A stretch of 64,000 nt of DNA from Cannabis sativa (Eukaryota > Streptophyta > Magnoliopsida > Rosales > Cannabaceae), in NCBI RefSeq assembly GCF_029168945.1, contig NC_083604.1, positions 28,701,686-28,765,685 on the forward strand, given 5' to 3'. A program made the translations under genes and the position numbers. Position 1 is the first letter of the stretch, and each line of letters starts with the position of its first letter. This document shows, piece after piece, positions 54,941 to 64,000 of the stretch. The notes beneath the pieces were generated by a model. The model worked only from the letters and a program-made list of their open reading frames with translations, was not told the origin of the DNA and made no database searches.

Positions 54941-54955
54941 TCACCCTAATGGTGG
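54941..54955 (+). other. CTAAT-loop mini-hairpin 2 in leader C
   Basis: TCACC-CTAAT-GGTGG. The outer pair is U-G where A has C-G, so pairing is kept. Confidence 0.65.
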
Positions 54956-55017
54956 CGACCATACTTGACTTGCAAATTATGAAACAATGGTGGAAGCTCA
55001 TAAGATAGAATTGCCTT

Positions 55018-55150
55018 GACTCTCGCCTAAACGGGACAACGCTGAATTCCAATCTTGATCGAATAAAAGGTTGCTAGAATGTTTAACATTTTAGATGAGC
55101 TGACAACTCTATTCAATGAATGGTAGCCTTGACTCTCGCCTAAACGGGAC
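55018..55150 (+). repeat. Duplicated 20-mer in leader C
   Basis: GACTCTCGCCTAAACGGGAC at 55018-55037 and 55131-55150. A degenerate third version (GACTTTCGCTAATCGAAGCA) is near 55514. Confidence 0.9.
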
Positions 55151-55200
55151 ACTGATATCAGTTTGTTGAAAACCTTGGAAATTATTTAGGATTGTAAGTT

Positions 55201-57950
55201 TTAGTATTTTCACTTGTCATTCCTACTTGCTATATGCTTATAATTTCTGAATTGTGTATGAATTTATATTGAACCATGTTATTTTCTGTTATTAAGTTGT
55301 AGTTTAATTTCGAATCTTCATTGTTGGTCTAACTTGGCTTGTTTATCTAATGAGATAAATCCCTAGTGGATTTTCACCATTAGACATACATAATAGTGTT
55401 AGATTTCGAAAGATAAATATTGTACATGCGACATCTAGCTGTTCATCAATTGATGACACCTTAGACTAGTATTTTTACGATATGAAACAAGAAGATTATA
55501 TAAATAAGATTACTTTGACTTTCGCTAATCGAAGCATCGTTGGATTCTTATTTTAAACGAAATTATCCTAATTCCTCTTAGCTTATTCATTTCGAATTAG
55601 CTTTAAAAACATATCATTGGATGAATGGTCTATAAATCATTTCATGTCATTTTATATGACGCATATGATTATAATCCCGAAATTCTATTCCCAATTGATA
55701 TAAATCCTCAATCTTAGAAATCTCCTACTTGTATGGGCAAATCTGACTTAGAGTTTGTATTAGTAGTGGTGGTCCAAGAAAGAATTACTCATTATATTTG
55801 GTTGAATTTAAGTCTTTGACTTTAATTTTAGAATCCAAATAGAAATTTTCTTATATTTCTAATTCCAGATACAATACAGTTACACTTTCTCAAGTGTTTA
55901 ATATCCATCTTTTATTAATGGATTAAAACTGTATGGAATATGAGTTAGGTATTCTGTGACCAGGATCCACTTGCAGTATTCTAAGAACTCTTTGATGTAA
56001 CTAAACCTATGTCATCATAGACACTACCACATTTTCTTAATCTATGGCATTTGTATCTTGTTCATAGTGGATTTGACAAGATCAATCTCTGCAAAGAGTT
56101 AATATGCCTATATCCAATCGAAAGTAGTTCATCTCATTCGCAGATGAATGTACATTCAGGGGTGGATATGAGTTTTTCGTTGTATTCTTAAAACGATAAC
56201 TCTAGATTATACCTTATGCATAGAAATTTGAAATGTTTGAAAAATTTCATTAATTTCTAGCAATGGTTAAACACCATTAAGGTAAGTGGTTAAAGATCTT
56301 GCGAACTGATAGGGGTGGAGAAATAGTTAGTAGATATGCAGTTCAAAGATCATTAAATTGATTTTTGAATTATATCCAAACTTACCTCCCCAGAAATTTC
56401 GAGTTGCATATTGATGATTAGTTACTAGTCGTTGCCTAAATCCTTCTATGGTAATACAATTTCAGAATGATGTAATGGTTGTATACTTAATGTAAATCAT
56501 TACTAGATTCATGGATGACCTAATCAAAATCTTAAGAAAAGCTAGAACTGTTAACCATGGTTTCTTAGCTATTCTAAGTGATTAGGGGTGGACCATCCCA
56601 TTGTCAATAGATAAGAAAGTGTTTGTTCAAACAAATACTACTTTTCTAAGAAAATGACTAAGTCTGGAAAACAAGTAGCAAATAAAGGAGATATTTAATT
56701 CTTGATTCCAAAAGTGTTCTATCATCTTATATGACATATGATGATCCCACTGCCTCTGTTGTCTTGTCACAACCAAAGAGGTTAATACCATTTAGTTTTC
56801 TTCGACATAATTCGCGGTACCTTGTCGTAGTGGGAGAGTTTCTAGGAACTCACCTTCTTATGACTTGGGAGACACTAGTGATTAAAATCCATTGTGAGTT
56901 TAAACAAGTAATGGATTGTCAAGATAAGAAACTAAGAAGAAAGCCAATAGAACTATGGTTTAATCCATTCACATGGAATGACCTAAAGTTTTCTATTACA
57001 AGGACAGAAAAGGAAATTTTCGTTAATAAGTCTATTCTATGGACTTAACAAAACTTCCTGTTCCTAGTATTATAGGTTTGAGTTTATCTAAACCTATGGC
57101 TTGTGGTATACCTGGTAATTACTTACTCTAATGCAAGCAACTTACTTTAGTAAGATGCTGAAGCATTTTCTTTCTAATGGCAATCTATAGAAGCTTCACA
57201 ACTTCTTAGGTATAGATTTTATTTATCTAAGGAAAAGTCTTAACTATTCCAGAAAAGATAAAGCCATGAAAGAATTTCTTACATCAACAGTGAGAGGTCT
57301 TAGATATGCTTTTGTATGCCTTAGACCAGACACTGCCGTTGAGTGGGAGTAATGAGTAGGTATCAGATTAATCCAGGAGAAGAACATTGGAAGACAATCA
57401 AGTAAATTTTAAGATTAAGAAGAGGAACTATATGTTAGTCTATAAGGGTGTGTTTAAAACTCTTAGACTACACCATATCAGATTTCGAAATTTGCCTATG
57501 TGCTAGTAAATATTTCTGATAAGATGGTGATTACTCTGGGGGTGGAATAGTGATTTTGGAGAAGTGTAAAAACCTATCTGAATTCTCTAAGTCTACCAGA
57601 GAGAGACTGAATGTTAAAGCTGCAGGAAAGTTACTTATTCAGTCTAAGGAAAGTTCTATACATCTTTGGCACCATTCCAAATTGCCTTAAACTACTAGTG
57701 TTAATTTCCTGATTAACCAAAAGTAGTTGCCAAAGGTATAGAATCCAGTATCCCAAGAGAGTAGACATATAGAGAGGAATTTCACATTATCAATGATTTT
57801 GTGATTAAAGGAAGAGTAATAGTGGAGAAAAGGTTGTGGTTAATTCAACCTTTCAGATCCTATTACGAGGAGTTTACTACTACTACACTTGATTTGTATA
57901 TCAAGGTGTTGAGATTATTTGAAACGCACTTTTTGTTTTATATTAGTGCA
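55201..57950 (+). pseudogene. Element C gag-pol relic
   Basis: Coding capacity is lost, but fragments align in order with element A. The integrase remnants include CTTGCGAACTGATAGGGG (about 56301, from the LRTDRGG region). The VQTNTTFL region lies at about 56627-56650 and the GLSLSKP region (from SIYGLKQ) at about 57075. The CLRPDT region lies at about 57317-57335, followed by remnants of the NPGRVHW and YVLVYKG segments (to about 57450). The 105-aa frame at 56731-57048 shows no recognisable domain. Many stops and indels; no protein expected. Confidence 0.75.
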
Positions 57951-57960
57951 AGTGGGAGTT
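57951..57960 (+). promoter_or_regulatory. Polypurine tract of element C
   Basis: AGTGGGAGTT immediately before the 3' LTR, as in element A. Confidence 0.8.
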
Positions 57961-59845
57961 TGTTGGGTTTTATGCCCTAAATAAAACTCATTTCAATATA
58001 ATCAGATTTGTTTATTAATATAGATCAGAAATAACATTTAATGTTGCATGGTTCACATGATTTATTTCATGATTATATGTACATAATGTATAAATTCATC
58101 TGAAACCCTTTTCACATACTTGATCTTTTTGTTTATTGTGTCGTCAACACATTGGAAAGTAAACATGACTATGTGAATAAAGTTTCCTAGATTTATCAGA
58201 CATAGGGTTTTACTGATATGATAATCTACAACAAGAGTTTACTTGTATTTGGAGAAATACTATGTTCTTTCCAGAACATTGGTTAAAGTAAAGCTCAGGT
58301 TGGATGCATGGAGTATGCATCGGAAGGGACCGATATTGAACTTTGACTTAGATTTATTAAACTTACCGTAATATCTATTCAAGTCGATATCGCCTAGTTG
58401 ATCCTAGATCAAATGATCTTAATCCTGATATGTTTAGGCTCAATCTCGAGAGGCTATTCGTGTTCTTTGATTTGTTAGTTAAGCCTACTTTTAGGTCAGG
58501 GTGATACGTACATTTTGGGAACACGGTAGTGCAATTGAGTGGGAGCGCTATCATAAACATGGAATCTATAGCTTCTATCTGGCGAATAGTAAGCAAAGGA
58601 TGATCTCCTTCGAGCTTGACCAAACGAACATAAATGGTGGAGTACTCATTTCACATTAGCTGAAATATCATTTATACGGGGTCAAGTGTTTTAAGGAATA
58701 AATACATTGTAGGGTGTAACGGTAATTTAATCCCTTTACAGTGTAGATCATTCATATAGAGGATCATTGATCACATTAGGATTATAACAATGGATAACTA
58801 ATGATGTGTATATATGGTGGAACATATAGAGCATTCTATATACTGAGAGTGCAATTCTAAGTTCTATGCGTGGATTCAACGAAGAATTAATAAGTTAGTG
58901 AATTTTAGTGTTAAATTCTTGATCTACTTATTGGAAGCTCGGTTATATAGACCCATGGTCCCCCCACTAGTTGAGATAATGCTGCTTGTAAGACTCATGT
59001 AATTGGTTTTGATTAATCAATTATAATTCACAAATTAGACTATGTCTATTAGTGAAATTTTCACTAAGTAAGGGCGAAATTGTAAAGAAAGAGTTAACAG
59101 GGGCATATTTGTTAATTATGATACTTTGTATGGTGCAATTAATAAATATGATAAATGACAATATTATTTAATAATTATTTATAGTTATTAAATAGTTAGA
59201 ATTGGCATTTAAATGATTGAATTAGGAAATTGGCATTTTTGAGAAAATCAGATACAAAAAGTGGTAAAATTGCAAAATTGCAAAAATCAAGGCCCAGTCC
59301 ACCTAGCCTAGGGCCGGCCACTTATGTCATCTTTTTTAAATGATTTTTTCATTATTTTAATGCCATATAATTCAAATCATGCCCTAGAGGAATGCTATAA
59401 ATAGATAGTGAAGGCTTCAGGAAAATTACACTTTCTGAATCAGAAAAACCTGAGCCTCCACTCTCTTCTCTAGCCGCCACTCTCTCTCTCTTTTCTTCCT
59501 CAATATTTCGAACCTCTCTTAGTGATTAGAGTAGTGCCCACACACATCAAGTGATACCTCAATCATAGTGAGGAAGATCGTGAAGAAAGATCATCAGCAA
59601 AGGAGATTCAGCATCAAAGATTCAGAGAAAGAGATCCAGGTTCAGATATTGATAATGCTCTGCTACAGAAAGGAATCAAGGGCTAGATATCTGAACGGAA
59701 GGAGTCATATTATTCCGCTGCACCCAATGTAAGGTTTCTTAAACTTTATATGTGTTTATTTCATCGTTTTAGAAAGTTCATATTTAGGATGTTAATAAAC
59801 ATACTTGTGAGTAGATCTAAGATCCTGGTAAAATAAATTCCAACA
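57961..59845 (+). repeat. 3' LTR of element C (1885 bp)
   Basis: Matches 49700-51581. Differences seen: GATCCTG versus GATCTTTTTG near 58126 (3-bp longer), T/C near 58982 and A/T near 59380. TATA box at 59395-59404. Confidence 0.95.
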
Positions 59846-59850
59846 TTGGG
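59846..59850. repeat. Right target-site duplication of element C
   Basis: TTGGG, identical to 49695-49699. Confidence 0.88.
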
Positions 59851-61162
59851 ATCCCGTAAATATTTTCACAAAATATCACAAGTCTGTTTTACATGTCGAC
59901 CTAAGCGAAAAAATTAGGATTACAAAATATGTCACTGGTAGATCCCAGCCCGCTTGGTGTAGTGTGACCCGAACATGTACAAGCATCGCCAAGCCCTCGC
60001 ACTCATGGCTGATTAGTGGCAGATTTACCCTTTCTTGCACAGTAGAGCACCGGTCAGCCAAGCCCAGCAAGACAATATAAATATCAGTGATCATAATTAT
60101 ACATTTCACATACATTGTAATCATGCCATTACATTTATTGTCTATTTAGCATAGACCTGCATGCTACGTTCATGCGCATATCAATGTCTATGAGGCATAG
60201 ACCTACGTGTTATGCTCACACGTCTAATTACAATAAGGCCTAACAGTTCATCTCGGTTCTAGTGACCAAGTTCAACCAAATTATGCCTTGAACGCATAAT
60301 TATTATTCTCAATTACATATAGCATGGCATAGCATTTAAACTTTAACAATTACTAGGGTAATAACCCTAGACCATAAAACTACTCACTTCAGTGTAATAA
60401 CCCTAATCCGGTTCTTAATCACAAATATCATATTCAATATAAGTGCCATCATGCATAACTCTATGTGCTAACTACTATCTTACTTGATGTCCCAAAAATA
60501 TGGAGATTCCAAATCCCCGGGTGCTTCTGACCAAGTGTCGGTAATCCTAGTCACAATTTCTGATATTCACAAAAATGGCTAATCCCTAAATTCATTTTCA
60601 CAGAATTATAAAATTGGCATTCTAATTCAAAAGAATCATATATAGGTCAGAACGAGCTTTCCAACGATATGTGGAACTCCCAAAACGGAGTCCGGATTAC
60701 AAAGATACGAGCATTCGAATATTGCGTTCGAATCTGCCCAAAAACAAAGGGGCGGGCCGTGACACTCCCCACACAGGGCCGCGGCACCTGGGTTGGAAAC
60801 CCAGGCTTTCAGCGAGGGCGGGCTGCGGTTCCCAATGAGTGGGGCCACAGCACTTGGGTTTCAAACCCAAGAAACCCCAATTTTCAAACTCGAACATAAG
60901 CACAAAACACACATAAACCACCCAAAACATGCATAGAACTCAAAATCGTAATCCATGGATTAATAGGTACCATAGTCGAGCATTAAATTACATAATACAA
61001 GCTTATTCTCATCCACACAAGCATCATAAAATCAGATTAGCAATAGTCCATAAAAAGCTCCAAACTTTGAGCTAAAAAATAACACAATTCCATCTTCAAA
61101 AACTTGCACAACCAAGCCATAAACTCATGCTTCAAATAAATAATTTCAGAGCTACGAACCAT

Positions 61163-61167
61163 AATAC
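61163..61167. repeat. Left target-site duplication of solo LTR D
   Basis: AATAC, repeated at 62567-62571. Confidence 0.85.
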
Positions 61168-62566
61168 TGTTCGGTTTTATGCCCTAAATAAAACTCATTT
61201 TAATATAATCAGATTTACCTATTAATAAAGATCAGAAATAACATTTTATGTTGCATGGTTCACATGATTTATTTCATGATTATATATATATAATGTATGA
61301 ATTCTATTTAAGTCCAGAACATATGAATTTGTTAATGATTATAGTGTTGTCAACACAGTGGAATATAATCTTAATTATATGTTCGAAAGTTTATTCCCTG
61401 ATTTGTCAATTCACTGGATTTAGACTGACATGATAATCAGCGATAGGTATTCTTACACCTTGGATAAGTGTTATGTCCCTTCCAGGGCATTGGCAAAGTT
61501 TACCAGCATCGGATGTATGGAGTATACATCAGAAGGGGCCGATATTGAACTTTGATTAGATATATTAAATTTACCGTAATATCTATTCAATTCAATATCA
61601 CCTGTTGATCCTAGATCAAATGATCTTAATCCTCATATGTTTAGGTTCGATCTCAAGAGTATTATACATGTTCTTTGATTTGTTAGTTAAGCCTACTTTT
61701 GGGTCAGGGTGGTACGTACATTTTGGGCACATGATAGTGCAATTGAGTGGGAGCGCTAACATAAATATAGAATCTACAGCTTCTATCTGACAAATAGAAA
61801 GTAAAGGATGATTTCCTTCGAGCTTGACCAAACGAAAATAAATGATGGAGTACTCATTTCACTTAGCTAAAATATCATTTATACGAGGTTAAGTGTTTTA
61901 AGGATAAAATACATTGTAGGGTGTTGCGGTAATCTAATCCCTTTACATTGTAGATCATCTATATAGAGGATCATTGATCAAATTAGGATTATAACAAGGG
62001 ATAGAAAAATGACAAAATGACAAAATTGCAAAGTGGGCCCAATCCACTATCCATGGGCGGCACACTTAGTGTGATTTTACTATTTATTTTTCTATTATTT
62101 TAATGCCAAATAATTTTAACCTAAACCTAGGTGGTTACCTATAAATAGATAGTGATGGCTCTCATTCACACTGAACTTTTCTCAAATGAAATTAAGCCTC
62201 CTATTCTCTATAGCCGAAACCACTTCCCTCTTCTTTCTTCTTGATTTTCGAAATCCTTGAGTGAATGAGTGAGTGCCCACACACATCAAGTGGTATCTCA
62301 ATCATAGAGTGTAAGACTGTAGGAGATTCCAAACAATAAGAAGGAGAAGCAGCATCAAAGGAAGGAGAGAGAGAGATCCAGGTTCAGATCTTGGTGATGC
62401 TCTGCTACAGAAAGGAATCAAGGGCTAGAGATCTGAACGGAAGGAGTCATTATATTTCGCTGCACCAAATGTAAGGTTTTCTAAACTTTATATGTGTTTA
62501 TTTCATTGTTTTAGAATTCATATTAGGATATTAATGAATCAAGATCCTGGTAAAATATATCCAACA
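61168..62566 (+). mobile_element. Copia solo LTR D (1399 bp, internally deleted)
   Basis: From TGTTCGGTTT to ATCCAACA, same family as the LTRs of A, B and C, with 5-bp AATAC duplications. It lacks about 480 bp relative to C; the deletion lies after ATAACAAGGGAT near 62000. TATA box CTATAAATAG at about 62139-62148. It is a solo LTR left by LTR-LTR recombination, then shortened. Confidence 0.88.
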
Positions 62567-62571
62567 AATAC
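62567..62571. repeat. Right target-site duplication of solo LTR D
   Basis: AATAC, matching 61163-61167. Confidence 0.85.
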
Positions 62572-62707
62572 TAACACTAAATACCACCTAATTATTCACT
62601 TTGAAACCTACCCAAAGCAATAATCAATAGCTATAAACACAATCATGACCACAACAACAAAAACAACTCAATTATCACAAGCATGCAACTCAATAACACA
62701 TTTCATG
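62572..62707 (-). repeat. Chromovirus-type LTR, right piece (end uncertain)
   Basis: A/C-rich sequence directly following solo LTR D, presumed to continue the split LTR. The far border could not be found. Confidence 0.4.
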
Positions 62708-63347
62708 ACTGTTGACCAAAAGTCAATCACTCACTTATTTTGATGATAAGCAAAAATTTGATTATTATTTGTTACTAATCTTTTCTTGATCATTTTGCAA
62801 GCAAATTCACAAAGTATCATTATTTGCTCGGTAAATTCAAACATAATAAAAAAAAAGTAGATTCAACAAGTATATCAACTACTTCATACTTCATAAGAGC
62901 AAAAGATTCATCAAGGGATCAAAAATTCAAGACCCTATTCAAAAGAGGTCTTCAAAAGCTCAGAGTCAAAAGTCCACCTGAAAGTCAAAGTCAAAGTCAA
63001 AGTCAACGCTCAGGAAAGGTCAACTTTGGATCAAAACATGAAAATCAAGCTTGGAAGCTCATCTACATCAAGACTACACACAATCAAATGGTATGAATTT
63101 GCTTTAGTCTTGTTAAAGTGATTTGCATACAAATATTGGCCCATTCACTAACTTGTGCAACAAGTTTTCTCACTGATAGTTCAAATTTTTTTTGATTGGA
63201 TTTCTAAATCAAATTTCATATAACTAAGAGAAAAAAATTGGAATTTCTAAAATTGGATAATCGAGTAGAGAGTTATGGCCGTTTTAGTGCAAAAAATTGA
63301 ACTTTTCCCACTGTCTGGATTTAGGTTGACCAGTTTCAAAGAGGTTA
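62708..63347 (+). other. LTR-like fragment with (GTCAAA) repeats
   Basis: Starts TGACTGTTGACCAAAAGTCAATC and TTTTGATGATAAGCAAA, wording seen at the start of some long copia LTRs (tentative). It includes GTCAAA iterated about four times near 62983-63003. It is cut at 63348 by the next LTR. The 90-aa frame at 62824 is low-complexity and unsupported as a gene. Confidence 0.35.
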
Positions 63348-64000
63348 TGTAATGCCCTAACAATTAGGCACGCTACCAAAGATGATTAAGAAACCCTAAT
63401 CCCCTAAACGGGATTACTAATAAAATTAGCACAGGAAATTAAACTTTAAACAAAATGGAATGAAAATGAACTTGTAACAATTTTAACTTTACAATCAAAA
63501 TTTACATGCTTTGGGATCCCAAAGATAATTCACAAAATATTAAAAGTCTTTTCCCCTTAGACGACCTAAGCGCAAAACAGAGTTACAAAAATTTCAACAC
63601 TGGTAGACCTCAACCCGCTTGGTCTAGTGTGACCCGAACATGTACGTACGTCGCCCAGCTCCTGCACTCATGGCTGATCAGAAATAGATTTACCCTTTCC
63701 TGCACAGTAGAGCACCCGTGAGCCAAGCCCAGCAAGACAGTATAATTATCAATAATCATAACTAACACATCACATAAATATTAATTCCATTTCATATTTG
63801 TCTGTATAACACACACCCGCGTGTTACACTCACACGCCTATTTATGCCTATATGGCATAGACCTACATGTTACGCTCACACCTATATTTACAATAAGGCC
63901 TTAGAACGGTTCACCTGGGTTTAGTTACCGATTCCAACCCGATTATGCCTTGAACACATAGCCCTTAATTTCAATATACATCTATATACATCATGGCATA
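63348..64000 (-). repeat. Second chromovirus-type LTR, runs off window end
   Basis: TGTAATGCCC followed by sequence clearly homologous to 49525-49699 plus 59846-60330 (for example CCGCTTGGTCTAGTGTGACC and AATAAGGCCTTA), but diverged and unbroken. It is a separate copy, incomplete here. It serves as the empty-site reference for the insertion of element C. Confidence 0.75.

Larger units (their letters stand above)
51601..55200 (+). other. Long leader of copia element C
   Basis: About 3.6 kb of AT-rich non-coding sequence, longer than the leader of A through extra TTAATTAAAT-rich sequence (about 53.5-54.7 kb). It carries the palindrome cassette (51879-51906), the structured island (53032-53125), two CTAAT-loop hairpins and the duplicated 20-mer. 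No coding frame was recognised. Confidence 0.75.
49700..59845 (+). mobile_element. Copia element C, complete but non-coding (10.1 kb)
   Basis: 5' LTR 49700-51581, primer-binding site from 51584, long leader, dead gag-pol relic, polypurine tract 57951-57960, 3' LTR 57961-59845 and a 5-bp TTGGG duplication. The two LTRs differ by only about two substitutions and one small indel by my reading, so insertion is very recent. Yet the internal 6.4 kb has no domain-length frame and its pol relic is full of stops. It is a large non-autonomous derivative that must have been moved by proteins from an intact relative. Confidence 0.93.
59846..61167 (-). repeat. Chromovirus-type LTR, middle piece
   Basis: Continues the LTR from 49699: TTGGGATCCCGTAAAT and later CCCGCTTGGTGTAGTGTGACC, both mirrored at 63510-63640. 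It is interrupted again at 61168 by solo LTR D. It contains a GC-rich stretch at 60750-60890 with a repeated CTGGGTTGGAAACCCAGG / CTTGGGTTTCAAACCCAAG palindrome pair. No gene was recognised. Confidence 0.75.

Noticed and set aside
56731..57048. 105-aa frame inside element C as a new gene
   Set aside because: It lies between recognisable integrase and reverse-transcriptase relics and has no motif. It is a chance opening in decayed pol.
58375..58623. 82-aa antisense frame in copia LTRs (also 50111-50359, and a related one at 61616-61831)
   Set aside because: It looks conserved among C, D and partly A, but it starts at a TTG rather than ATG, is broken in A and B, and is best explained by general LTR similarity. 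A codon-based selection test on many LTRs could reopen it.

Overview
This window is plant nuclear DNA, most likely from a dicot; the species cannot be fixed from sequence alone. It is AT-rich, it carries an 18-exon gene with canonical GT-AG introns, and it is dominated by plant transposable elements: an L1-type LINE, Ty1/copia elements, Ty3/gypsy Tat and chromovirus-like LTRs, a hAT-type non-autonomous element and a CACTA-like remnant. Only two ordinary host genes are visible. One is the gamma subunit of the COPI coat, 8787-15812 on +, reconstructed as 18 exons encoding 887 aa. The other is a single-exon DRT100-type leucine-rich-repeat secreted protein, 45692-44604 on -, 362 aa.

Layout. 1-772 is AT-rich with no gene seen. 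791-6233 is a full-length LINE with two uninterrupted ORFs and an 18-bp target-site duplication. 6252-8786 is AT-rich, with a T-rich low-complexity tract, a 197-bp tandem duplication and the coatomer promoter and 5' UTR. 8787-15812 is the coatomer gene. From about 16.3 to 42.9 kb lies a nested retrotransposon block. It comprises a decayed Tat element T1 split by a 595-bp hAT-like element, then a Tat LTR with the start of a gag gene (T2). T2 is interrupted by two minus-strand copia elements (A and a truncated B), and B's LTR is itself split by a 2.2-kb solo LTR. After this come Tat gag/protease remnants, a candidate spliced antisense gene and another Tat-type LTR. 42.9-44.6 kb holds a (GA)60 microsatellite and a CACTA-like relic. 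The LRR gene follows. 46.3-49.5 kb is a third Tat fragment (T3). From 49.5 kb to the end is a chromovirus-type LTR split by a complete 10.1-kb copia element C, whose LTRs are nearly identical but whose coding region is dead, and by a copia solo LTR (D). An LTR-like fragment and the start of a second copy of the same chromovirus-type LTR follow.

The most interesting material is in the long leaders of copia elements A, B and C. Just downstream of the primer-binding site each element has palindromic hairpins at the same place but with different sequence. Further on is a conserved island of about 100 nt with nested complementary arms. Before gag come two small hairpins with the same CTAAT loop on different stems, then an identical 20-mer repeated about 112 nt apart. 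Together these look like a structured RNA leader (dimerisation, packaging or translation) shared by a defective but recently mobile element and its relatives. Functions of these RNA elements are inferred.

All exon borders, LTR borders and duplications were read by eye; similarity claims rest on recognisable motifs, not on database searches.
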